DNA of 64,000 nucleotides from Hemerocallis citrina (lineage: Eukaryota > Streptophyta > Magnoliopsida > Asparagales > Asphodelaceae), in the NCBI GenBank assembly GCA_017893485.1, contig CM030362.1:31786089-31850088 (forward strand). Direction: 5' to 3'. The first letter of the stretch is position 1. Every line of letters begins with the position of its first letter. The notes beneath the pieces are model-generated. The model was not told the DNA's origin. It made no database searches and saw only the letters and a program-made list of their open reading frames with translations. Shown here one piece after another: positions 31,802 through 42,848 of the stretch. Both the position numbers and the translations under genes were made by a program.

Positions 31802-34481
31802 TTGGAGATTCCTATTTGGTTATATTTTGGTGGTGAAATAATTCGTGATCCAAATATTGGTTGTTGTTATAGTCATTTGGATCCGGAAATAGTTTGGGTG
31901 CCCCGTACCATCACATTTGAAGAATTAGTTGGAAAAATCTATGAAGTTACTAATTGGGATAGGAATGAATGGAATTTGAAAATTTTAGCTCGATACGCAG
32001 CAGGAAGAGGAGATGGTCAGTATTTTATGACAGTGCCCGTACCTACTGATAATGCGCTGAAGTCATTGATTGCTAGGACATTTGATCCCAATTGTGCTTG
32101 GTCTGTAGTAGAGTTATATATTCAGCAAATCCGAGTTGTCAATGCCCAGCCACATGATATCCCCAGTGCAAGCTTCATACGGGTAGTACCTACACAGCAG
32201 TCGAGGCTTAACCCCGATCAATCTTCACAACCAAATCCGGTATCCTCACAAGAAAACACCTTCGCCCATACTCCAATTCCGGATTCTGTAAATGTTGAGC
32301 TGCCACGCCAACCTAGCCCGGTTCCTGACTCTGTTCCAAATAACAACATGTTTGAACTCTTTCAAAATGCAGTCTGTAACAACAGCTTATTAGAAGATGA
32401 TGAAGAAGATGAAGAAACAGACGATGAAGATGTTGATAGTGGTGACACTGATGATGTAGACGATGATGAAGATGTTGACAGTGGTGCAAATGTAAATCCC
32501 ACGAACAGCAGTTCTAATGAAGCCAGAGGTACTTATAGCTACGGCAATGTTGACGGTCATGTTACTGAGGAGATGGCTGAAGGTGCTAGAGTACACCTAG
32601 TTCCACAAGAGTCGTCTGGTTCGTCCAATATAGACGAATTGGACGTTGGACAGGAGTTTATAAGTAAGCAGTCGATTCAACAGGCAGTGAAGTTGTATTC
32701 TATCAAAAAACATCGTGAATTCGTAACTTTGAAATCTACACCATCACTGTACACTGTTAAATGCAAAATGGCACCTAGAAAACATACCATTGAGGAGATC
32801 GTGCAAGGGCCCCCCGGAGTAAGTGATGGTGGCTGCCCTTGGAGATTACGAGCAATGGTTCCAAAAGGCGGGACGAATTTTGTGGTGAAGAAGATAGTTG
32901 GGCCACACACTTGTACGAATCCAATGCTGAATCAGGATCACCTTAAAATTGATTACAATATTGTTTGTAATCTGATTGTTGATGTGGTGAAAAAAGATAC
33001 CGCTTTATCACCGAGGTCAATTATTGAGATTGTTAAAATACAATATAATTATCAGATTTCCTATAAGAAAGCTTGGCGAGCAAAACAAAAAGCGATCGAG
33101 AGGTTGTATGGTACCTTCGAAGAAGCATACACAAAGTTGCCTGCTCTACTCACAGCAATTCAAGCTGCAAATACAGGAACCGTTGTTCACTGGGATAAGT
33201 ATGAGTCTGGCCCTGACGAGGAAACATTCAAGGGTGTATTCTGGGCATTTGGTCCTTCAATTGAAGGTTTCAAGTCCTGCAGACCGGTGATCAGTGTTGA
33301 CGGAACTCACTTGTACGGTAAGTACAAGGGTTGCTTGCTAATTGCTGTTTTCCCAGATACGAATGATTGTTTATTTCCGTTTGCATTTGCATTGGTTGAT
33401 GGAGAGAGTATAAATACGTGGACATGGTTCATGAGTTGCATCCGATATTATGTCACCGATCGCACTGAGTTGTGTGTTATTTCTGATCGTCACGCTGGTA
33501 TAATGCATGCTATGGAGTTACAAAATGGAGCTTGGAACGAACCAAGTGGATATCACCGTTATTGTATGCGCCATTTTGCTACAAATTTCTTTACTAAATT
33601 TGGTAGCAAGGCATTGCGTAAGAAGGCGAAAATTATAGCGTGTGAACACCAACCCAAAAAGTTCATGGCCAAACTTGCTGAGCTTGAGAATGTAAATGTG
33701 GAGGCGGCTAATTGGTTAAAAGAGAAGCCGGTTGAGAAATGGGCACTTTATGCAGATGAAGGTCGTAGATACGGGATAATGACTACGAACTTGTCAGAAG
33801 TGTTCAACTCAGTCTTGAAAGGAGTCCGTAGTTTGCCAGTGACAGCGATTGTTGAGACGATCTTCGAACGTCTGAACAATTATTTTACTACTCGTCGACA
33901 AGAAGCAACTCAACTTTTATCCGAAAGGAGGATTTTTTCTCGAAAAGTACATGAACTGCTTGATAGTCGCCGTGAGAGAGCTAACGGACATGGGGTGACA
34001 ATGTTCCATCATCAACCGGGAGTTTTTTTCCGTGAAAACGGGTATACGCATGGTGGGTGGAGAAAGGAAGGGTGGGAACTTGCACACTGTGAATTTGGGA
34101 ACGAAGACGTGCACATGTATGAAATTTCATCTATACCATATCCCATGTTCTCATGTACTGGCAGCTTGTGCATATCGTGCAATCGATCACAAGCATCTCG
34201 TTGATAAATTTTACACCGTTGCTTCATTAGCACAAACATACGGTCCAGTGTTTCAGCCTATACTAGATCCAGCATATTGGCCTATTATTGATGGACCAAA
34301 ACTAGTACCCGATGCCACTTTGCGACGTAAAAGGAAGGGCAGGCCTAGAACTACCAGATTCCGCAATGACATGGATGTGAGAGATAGGTCAAGTCGTGGT
34401 ACGGGGATGAGATGTTCAAAATGTGGTTTACAAGGACACAATAAGCGACGATGCACTAATAGTGGAACTCAGCATACTTAA
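31802..34481 (+). pseudogene. MULE (MuDR-type) transposase, one frameshift
   Basis: Cut-and-paste transposase of about 890 aa. N-terminal MULE domain (WLYFGGE...), acidic linker (about residues 195-235), MuDR DNA-binding domain (about 280-370, with CPWRLRA and GPHTC), DDE catalytic domain (VISVDGTHLYGKYKG at about 497, VISDRHAGI at about 559, NLSEVFNS at about 663), SWIM zinc finger CTCMKFHLYHIPCSH (34108-34155), and a CCHC knuckle CSKCGLQGHNKRRC (34412-34453). The frame shifts by one base at a run of seven T (34023-34029); the last part lies in another frame. No ATG precedes the conserved N-terminus in frame (first codon used is TTG), so a start may be lost or lie in an upstream exon, with an acceptor TAACGTAG|GT at 31793. 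Confidence 0.9.
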
Positions 34482-34639
34482 ATATTGTGTGCTTGTAATT
34501 ATTAATTTGGACTTTGTTATTGTACTAGATTATGTCGATAAAAACGATGAAGTTTTATTTTGAAAATTTCGTTTTTTTTGTTTTTGATGTCTTTGTGTGT
34601 TTGTTGCGTTATGAGTATTATTATCTAAAAAATAAATTT

Positions 34640-35290
34640 CATTAACATAGGTAAGACTCGCTTTCTCAGAAACCGAGTCTTATACAAACTATCCCGCTTT
34701 CTCAGAAAGCGAGTCTTACACCTGGAGTTGTTTTTCACCAAGCCAAAGACTCGCTTTCTGAGAAAGCGAGTCTGGTGTAAATAACTGCGGTTTTTGAGAA
34801 AGCGTGTCTTCGATCTGTAGAAATCCAGAGAATCAAAATTCTCTGGTTTAACAGTCGCTTTTTCAGATCCCGTAGATGAAATTACTAGACTCGCTTTCTC
34901 TTGGATCTGATAGATAAAAATGATACAGAACGAAGACTCGCTTTCTCAGAAAGCGAGTGTAGTCATAAACATCGCGGTTTTTGAGAAAGCGTGTCTTCGA
35001 TCTGTAGAAAACCAGAGAATCAAAATTCTCTGGTTTAACAGTCGCTTTTTCAGATCCCGTGGATGAAATTACTAGACTCGCTTTCTCAGAAAGCGAGTCT
35101 TGGATCTGATACGTAAAAATGATACAGAACGAAGACTCGCTTTCTCAGAAAGCGAGTTTAGTAATAAACATTGCGCGTTTTGAGAAAGCGACTGTTTATG
35201 CTGCTTGAATCCCAGAGGCTTCGACAGCTCTGGAATTCCCAAGTGATAGACTCGCTTTCTGAGAAAGCGGGGTCATTTTAGCTAGACTCG
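34640..35290. repeat. palindrome array between the convergent MULE genes
   Basis: At least eight short palindromes of the form GACTCGCTTTCTCAGAAAGCGAGTC, related to the terminal-repeat palindromes but with CTCAG at the centre. A segment of about 187 bp (from 'gagaaagcgtgtcttcgatctg' at about 34797 and again at about 34984) is duplicated in tandem; each copy also holds the hairpin CCAGAGAATCAAAATTCTCTGG. The zone lies just past the transposase stop and before the PMD stop. Confidence 0.85.
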
Positions 35291-35644
35291 TCTTGCTCTG
35301 TATGCAATAACAACCTGAGCATCAACTCTTGGTGGGACTATTACACGACAAACATCTCCACAATCTCCATATTCATAACATTAACATTGAAGCCATTCAA
35401 TATCACCACAATCCCAACCAAAATCACATTCAATCCATCTACAATCTCAAGATCACCACACGCACAAAAACAAAATAAAATCTAACAACAAAACCAAAAA
35501 AAGAGTAAAACTTAAACAATCAAGATCACACCACGCACACACCCCATTCTAAAATTCGAATTTCATTCATTGCACTATTCAAAAGTTAATTACAATAGTC
35601 GACCAAACAAAATCTAACAACATACAACTACACAACACCGCTGA

Positions 35645-37798
35645 TCACGGGTCCGGTGTAAAAATATGGGTTCGTTTCCGTTGCCTCTTCGCTCGGGGAG
35701 ATGGAGTTTTCTGTGTAATACCCTCTAATGGCTCGCCCTCATTTTCTTGCTCCTCCTCCTCTACTTGTTCCTCATCCGGTTCTTCAATTATGTTACGACG
35801 CGGTGGTTTACTGGCGACTTTCTTTACTCATCTATTGCGTGTATTAGTCCGATGGGCGGGAGTGTTTAAGATTGCATCCAAGGTCGCCCCCTCCCCCACA
35901 GCATCTGCCTGTGCTCGACAGGACGTCAGCATTTCGCGCGCGAAGTCCTTCACCGTGTCGGCTACGTTACTACTCAATACCGCTGCACATTTCTTGCCCA
36001 TACTCCAAGTCTGGGCCATCTACAAAATATAATAAGTTGTTTTTTGTAGTTAGAGTTCAAAAAAAATAAAAGACTTAAAAATTTCTAAAAAACTTACAAT
36101 CGTCCGAAGAGCCGATGCCTTTGGTTGAAACATCGGCAAATGCATGGAGTGTAAATCTACCGGTTCTGCTGCCGGTCGACGTATAGGCATCACCACACCG
36201 GCTGGAGTCTGCCCTGTCGGAGAGATGTACTGCCTTGTCATCCTCCGATACCAATTCATATAGTTCTCGTGGTTTGCTAATTCGAATGGAGGTATGTTGC
36301 AGATGATTTCATCAAACCTTTGTAAGTTCCATCTCTCGACATATGTGGAGAAGCTTTCCGCCCAATTGTGACCTGGCGTACGACCCATTCCGGTAATTTT
36401 ATGGATATCTGCATTGAAAGGCTCAGCTACTGGAATCAACTGCTGGAGACCAAACTGTCGTAGTACTCTGCTAACAAAATAGAACTCGACAGTGCTGAAG
36501 TTGATGAGCAGTGCTTTTGTCAGCCAAAGGTCTCGCCTATACAGGGCATTAGGCGGTAATCGAGCTAGTCGCTCCTCCGTGTAGGGCATCCATACAACGC
36601 AGTTATCTGCCAACCTGTCCAACTCATCACGGTAGTAGGTCAGGCATCTGTTCGGGTTGGCAGTCCAGGTTAGGTTACCCGACCAGTACACACCTAGAGG
36701 AGGAAGCATGTACAGGTCTTCAGGGAGATGGATCCAGCTGGGTGATTGTTTTCTAACTACGGGACGCCCAACGTGGATACGCTCCCAGCTCCACACTTGA
36801 AGCAAAATCATCGGGCCATTCATCTGCACGGACCCGAGGGCACACAGGCACAAACTCCTGTAGAGGGCTGCTAGGGCAGCACTACCCCAACTATACTGGC
36901 CGACTCGTCCAAGGTCTGCAATAAGCGGGAGGTACATGAGGGGGACGGAATGACCGCTTGAGTTAGAGAATAGTACCCCTCCAAAAAGAGTAAGGATGTA
37001 CGCCCTGCAGTACATCTGGATCTCCTCTTCGGTCGAATCATCTGTCAGTCGGTCTTTAAATTTTTCCTTCAACCACTTCAGACGAATTTGTTTCCCAACT
37101 ACTGCACCAGTCTCCACTTCGACACCTAGGTATTGTTCTACTAAGTATGGGGCGTCGAAGTCCATAGAGCCGGTCACCGCTTGCCCATCTACCGGAAGGC
37201 CTGTGATGACTGAAACGTCCTGCAACGTAACAGTCATCTCCCCAACTGACAAGTGGAAGCTGTGGGTCTCAGGACGCCATCTCTCCAGGAGTGCTGTTAG
37301 TAGAGGCCAATCGCACTTGATGCCGCTCATCAGTGCAATACCATATAGACCGCAATCCCGTAATATTTGGTGAATCCGTGGGTGCATAGGGAGTGGATGC
37401 CCCCCACGGAAGGTACACTCTTTCGAATCCCCCTCCCACACATCTTTGGAGCGATGGTGCGACTGAAGCGTTAGAAGAGTGGGGTCGAGTGGACCTGGAC
37501 CAACAAGGGGAACCGTAGATGAAGAAGGGGCAGGCGACGAAGTACCAGCCACTTTTTGGTTTGTTGGGACCTGCAAAACAGCATTTACATCAGCAAATAA
37601 ATATATCAATCAATTATATGACAATGAAACAAATCGAATGCAAAAAAAAATATAACTTACATTACTTCATTCGTTGCCACCACGACGACCACCAACACGT
37701 CCACTGCGTGGAGGTGGGCCAAAAGATGTACGTGGTCCATCGCCACGATTGGCTCTACTACTACTGCCAGCCTCCACACATCCCTTATTCCGTGGCAT
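35645..37798 (-). pseudogene. plant mobile domain (PMD) protein carried by the MULE, three exons, two in-frame TGA codons
   Basis: Protein of the MAIN/MAIL-type PMD family (often misnamed 'phosphatase 7 long form'). Exons: 37798-37661 (46 codons), 37570-36098 (491 codons), 36019-35645 (124 codons and stop). Introns 37660-37571 and 36097-36020 have GTAAGT donors and TGCAG/TGTAG acceptors, and all junctions are phase 0. The PMD core runs from about residue 95 to 440 (HPRIHQILRDCGLYGI, TFHLSVGEMTVTLQDVSVITGLPVDG-like, YILTLFGGVLFSN). The C-terminal exon is acidic then basic (RAKRQRKRTHIF). TGA codons at 37667-37669 and 35828-35830 interrupt it; both fit CGA-to-TGA change. PMDs are linked to silencing and to transposons; the role here is unknown. 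Confidence 0.85.
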
Positions 37799-38773
37799 TT
37801 TTTCAAAAAAAAAGAGTATCCATGATGAACGAGCAATCATTATTAACAATACCAAAATCATTTTAGCAATTTAAATAATCACGGAAGCTAAAGAGAATTG
37901 AAATGCAAATACAACTCACAAAAAGTCACAAATTATAGGTGGAGATATTACTAATCTACAAAATCTACAACTCAGAAAATCTATAGGTGGAGATATTATC
38001 CTAATTTTACTCACAACATCTACAACTCACAAATACAACTCACATATCCTAAATTCAAATAGTTGGTCTGTGAATTGCAGTAAATATATAATTAGAATTG
38101 CAGTAAATTTCTCCTGATTACAAATCCCAACTATATACTTAGAATTGCAGTAAATTTCTCCTGATCACAAATTCCAAACTCACAACTCACAAATACAACT
38201 CACATATGCACAAATCTACAATTCTTGATTTAAGTAAAATCAAAAATTGAGTTCTAGAATCGTTCAAATCCCAAATTATACTTTCACAAAATCACATATG
38301 CACAATTGTACTTTTACTCACATATGCACATATGCACAAATACTACTCACATATGCACAATTACACTTTTACTCACAAATCCCAAATTCTACACACATTA
38401 CAAACATATCGTTCAAATCAGAGATATACAGTTATATATTCAGCAAATCGTTCACAAATTCTACACACACCACCACATATTACACACAATATATATACAA
38501 CATTAGAAAATATTGAGTTCTAGAAATATACCTCAATCTTCACGCAAGAATTGAACCACCGCAATCACCACAAACCAAAAAGAACCACCACCAAATCGCG
38601 AGCGTCACCGACCTCCACCCCTTGTTCTTCAATCCACCGCAATCACCCAAAAATTCGAAAAGAAAACTCAAACACAACGTGGGCAACTAGATTGGGATGA
38701 GAAAGCGAAGATTTTAGGAGCTAATCGACGGCTAATTTGATGAAATAGGCCAGAAATCGAAGAATACGAGGAT
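37799..38773 (-). other. 5' leader region of the PMD gene
   Basis: 975 bp of AT-rich DNA between the right terminal repeat and the PMD start codon. A minus-strand donor GATTGAG|GTATATTTC near 38530 suggests an intron in the 5' UTR. Short 'cacatatgcacaa' and 'cacaaatacaactcac' motifs recur at 38000-38500. No coding region is evident. Confidence 0.4.
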
Positions 38774-39171
38774 TGGGTTAGGGTTTCGAAAGCGAGTCTT
38801 GAGGAAAAGAGAGAGAAGTGAGATCTGTTTTGGGGGCGGGGGGTTTAAGTCCCAAACGACACTCGCTTTTTGAAAAAGCGAGTGTGGTATAATTACCCCC
38901 GCTTTTTCAAAAAGCGAGTGTTGCTGGGCAAAGAAGCCCAAGACTCGCTTTTGGAAAAAGCGAGTGTGGTATAAACCATCCCGCTTTTTCGAAAAGCGAG
39001 TCTTAGGTTTTCAATTTTCTGAAACCTAAGACTCGCTTTTTGAAAAAGCGCGAGGGTTTGTACCACACTCGCTTTTTCAAAAAGCGAGTAGGGCATTTGT
39101 GGAAATAAAAAAAAAAAACAGGTCATTTGTGGCAATACTTTTGCAAAAAGGATCATTTTGGGAAAAAATTC
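38774..39171 (-). repeat. right terminal inverted repeat of the MULE
   Basis: Inverted copy of 31153-31553, including the palindromes and the inner CGAAACCCTAACCC (reverse strand, about 38775-38788). It is the likely promoter region of the PMD gene, which is read leftwards. Confidence 0.92.
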
Positions 39172-39181
39172 TCCATGAACC

Positions 39182-39920
39182 ATACCACCTTTAACGGCAC
39201 AGGCACTCATCATTTCCTCTTAAACCTCTACTCACTTCACTTCGGCCAACCTCATCTCCCCATCTCACCTTTTACCAACCGAAGCATCTTAGCTGCTAGA
39301 TCTCCTCCACGAACCACTTTGCCTCACTGCACTACATTAGATGGTATACAGAGATTGCCTATTTCTAAGCCAGGCTGTGGTTTGAACGTAATAACTTTAT
39401 TTTCGGTAACTTGATTGTGGTCCATATCTTAACATCACTTTTTTTTTTGGTCTGATTGCCTTCCGGGTAGCCACCATGGGGGACATGAAGAGGCGTATGG
39501 ATAGTTACTTTTGGGGTGCTAGAAGTGGTGGTGTTCGTTCTTCCAGCATGTTCGCTTCAAGTGTATTATTGCATGTGTGCAGAATAGGATGCTTTCTTTG
39601 TGTGCTATTTGAATGGATTACGTTGTATTACATCTTACCGGATGTTTGGATTTACCTTCTGAGATCATTTGAACCTCAATGCAAAAAATTTCGTTATTTT
39701 TAGTTTCCCCCAATTGCGAATTATCTCTAATCTCTAATATTATAATGGAAGATTTGGAGTTGTCATTTGTAAACAAACAAATTCTGCATAACTATTATAA
39801 AAGAGGTTTCAGGTTCAACCCCAAATTCTGTCGGAATTTTTTACCTTTAAAAAACTATATTTATTATGACGTGCATCGCACGTGTATATTAAGACGTGCA
39901 TCGCACGTGTAAATTACTAG
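39182..39920 (+). mobile_element. Helitron 3' terminal region with possible captured sequence
   Basis: It ends with two successive hairpins GACGTGCATCGCACGTGT (39867 and 39891) and a terminal CTAG at 39917-39920. Upstream, a frame at about 39182-39411 (serine/threonine/proline-rich, resembling an organelle transit peptide) ends at a possible splice donor, CGGTAACTTG, at about 39405. I do not recognise the protein. The 5' end of this Helitron is not found; the MULE lies directly to the left and may sit inside it. Confidence 0.45.
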
Positions 39921-41372
39921 TTCTTGTCTTTGGTAACTGCATCTTTTTTTAAATAAAAAATATTTTTTTTTTTTTCGCAAAAGGATGTGGGCCCACAATT
40001 TTATTTTTTTTTCTGAAAAGAAAAAAACTCATCAGAATTTACAGCCCCTTATAAAAATTAATAGAAAGTAAATGGTCATTTTGTGTCCTTTGTATATTGG
40101 AAGCTATTAGAAAGTAAATAAGAGATGCCCATTTCCCAAGTGATTCCCTCGTTCTTCAAATTTGCAAAAAAAACAAATTTAATCTCGTGCAAAGCATGTG
40201 CTTCTAATTACATGTGCAATACATATAATGGTGGTGTGAGCCCAAAATCAATTACAACATTTTCTTCTGAGGTCCAAGACGTTGGCTACTAATGTAGGTA
40301 TTTATGATAAACCTTCATTAATTCAGTAGATCCCTTTTTTTTAAAAATTTACTATCTTAAATATTTTGGGTAAGAATGTGTGCATTGATTTATTTATTTA
40401 TATTTTGTTTCTATTAAAATCTCAAAGCAATGAGATTACAATTTAGAAGTACATATTATTTACCACAAAAACACAAGAACAAAAAGGAAACTGGGTTTCA
40501 TTTTATCAAACTCGTTGTATTGTGTTTCGTTAATCGTTCGTTAATGAAGCGATGACTTTAGTCATCTTTTATAAAAAATAAAAAATAAAAAAAACTGGGT
40601 TTACTCATTGCAATGTCTCATCTCACTTCTCATGTTTATTATAAATGTCATTTGTTTTCCTGATAATAAATTTATCATCACCAATTCTTTGGTACTACTG
40701 AATTCATTTATTGGTTTTGTCATACATTTCGAACAAATTTATAGTATCCTGTAAACTTCTTTTGTAATTCAGAAGCTACTGAGTCAGCATCAATTGAGAA
40801 AGTCTCCACCCCGAGAGTGTAGTCATCTTCCTATTGCCCTAACGTCGTTCAGACACAATTTGGATCGGCTTCATTTCATCTTCATATTCTGTGATAGACT
40901 TGCATTCTATTCAAGAATGTAGCGCCCGAGTCTCTTTTGTGGACTTCTGTTGGATAAGTTGAGCCCATCTTTTGTTGTTCGGCATCACAAAGCTAGCGGA
41001 GCATTCAGAATCACCATCACTTCATTAATTGGTTTAGCCAGATTTTCTCTCTTTTCTTTCTCAATACTAGTATTTTTAGAGGATTTTCACGTGCCATATG
41101 TGTTAAAAATAGTTTTGGAGTTGGACATGCATTGCACGTAATTGGGAAAAATATTTTGAAGAAAAAGCTATGATTTGTACGTACAATGCACGTGTTTATA
41201 TGTAGAATTTGAGTTGTACGTGCAACATATGTGTATATTTGGTGTTAAAAATATTGAAAAATTATTTTGCACGTGGATTTGCACGTTTTAAATATGTGAA
41301 ATTTTGTTTGTTTGCTGGTTTTTGTTGTAATTACTGGAAGAGTTTGAGTTGCACGTATAATGCACGGATTTA
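39921..41372. other. gene-free AT-rich stretch with scattered Helitron-like hairpins
   Basis: Several ACGTGCAATGCACGT-like short palindromes (about 41125-41150, 41176-41193, 41216-41230, 41350-41366) resemble Helitron subterminal hairpins. No ORF above background. Confidence 0.4.
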
Positions 41373-41820
41373 TCTATATGATAAAACACAAAGAAACCTA
41401 TCAAGTAGTTCTCTTTCAATTCCCCTAAAATCAAAGGCCCAGATCTAATATTACAAAACATATTTTTTCCCCCTAAAAGTTTCCCCCCAAAACTCAAATT
41501 CAAATCCCTCACCCAAAACAACTCCTATATTTATTTAATTATTTTTTTCTCTCTTTTTCTTTCCCTCCCTCCCTCTTCTATTCAAAAAATTAAGAAATAA
41601 AAATTTTAAAAATTTTAAAAATTTTAAAATTTTAAAAACTAAAAAAAATAAAATTTTAAAAACTTTAAAAATAATTCAAAGAAATCATATAATATATTTT
41701 TTTAATATATTTTTTGCTCTATGCTTGCTACTTCAATTAATTTGCTGGACCTCCAAAACTATTTTATATGATCAAACAAGGTGCACCGTTTCGAAGACGT
41801 GCGTCAACGGGCAAACCTAG
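41373..41820 (+). mobile_element. non-autonomous Helitron, copy 3
   Basis: 448 bp from TCTATATGATAAAACACAAAG to GCAAACCTAG. Same family as the pair at 15397-16403, sharing the CT-rich zone, the A/T-rich middle and 'tttgctggacctccaaaac'. The terminal hairpin is partly deleted (GACGTGCGTCAACGGG). Confidence 0.8.
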
Positions 41821-42848
41821 TATGTTGAGAAATTACAACTCCAACTCTCCCATTATATACAGAGAATTATATATAGAGAATAAGATAGAGATATCTGAAC
41901 ACCACAATCAGTTGTCTCAGATCAGATGCACGTAAAATTTTCTTGGGGGCTACTTCAAAATACCATAAAGAAATTAAAGATCACTTAGCCAGAATAACCA
42001 GCGGCATTCAGCACATTTGCCTTAATATATTTGTCATCAATATTTGTTTCATTTTTATTTTCGCTACAGTTCTGTTTGGAACAAATGGAAAATGCAGATC
42101 TTCACCGAATGTATTGGAGGCAAAGGAAGATTCTTAATACATCAACACCACCTCATAATTTGTTTTTATTTTTTATTTTTAGAAAAAAAAAATCTGCAGA
42201 GTAAACCTGGTCCAAAGCATATTTTTATGCCCAAACGGCCAAACATGCGTTTTTGGAGTCAGGCAACTCTTTAAGAGAAAAATATAACATACAACAAATG
42301 TACTTATGGCCTACACACCAATAGAGCTTAGTAATGAACAAAAACAGATAAATTCACACACAAATTTGAGGAAAAGGATGAGGATTCATATATTCCAACT
42401 AATAAACAGTTATGAATCAGGCAAACAGGAATGACATAGCGGTAGCAACTCAAATCTGTAACAAGTCAAAACACTGAAAAAAGAACGGGAAAAGAAAGAC
42501 CAACCCCTTTACCAAATCCATGTTTTCCTTCCGTATGGTTATGGAGCTGCTGGTCACGGAAATAATTACAACTTCCACAAAACTCATCCTTGTTACCCAC
42601 ATCAGAGGCCAGAAGCCCGATGGATTACCGATAATTAAAATTAAAATAAAACTCCAATGCAATATACAACCACGGACCACAATGATTCACCAGTGTTTCC
42701 AAAGCAAGAAGAAACATGTACGCAAGAAATTATATGGAGACAACCTGCTGAGTTTATGGGTCATACTATAATGCAAATCTGGACACTTCTTTTTCCAATG
42801 CAAATATGTTGTCTCTGTTTACAGTTGTTGGTGGTCAATCCCATAGTT
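41821..42848. other. 3' flank and probable 3' UTR of the kinase gene
   Basis: No gene is visible here. The right part (about 42450-42848) directly follows the kinase stop codon on the minus strand and probably contains its 3' UTR. I could not place a polyadenylation signal with confidence. Confidence 0.4.

Larger units (their letters stand above)
31153..39171. mobile_element. Mutator-like element (MULE) with two convergent genes: transposase and plant-mobile-domain protein
   Basis: 8019 bp. Terminal inverted repeats at 31153-31553 and 38774-39171 (about 400 bp, few mismatches) start GAATTTTTTCCCAAAATGA. Flanking 10-bp duplications ttcatgaacc (31143-31152) and tccatgaacc (39172-39181) differ by one base; 9-11 bp duplications are usual for MULEs. 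A transposase gene runs rightwards from the left repeat and a PMD gene leftwards from the right repeat, their 3' ends facing a palindrome-rich zone (34640-35290). This is the layout of maize MuDR. Both genes show only one or two disabling changes. Confidence 0.93.

Noticed and set aside
39476..39703. 75-codon frame starting at a good-looking GCCACCATGG context
   Set aside because: No known domain, hydrophobic tail, and Helitron debris around it; the context match alone is weak.
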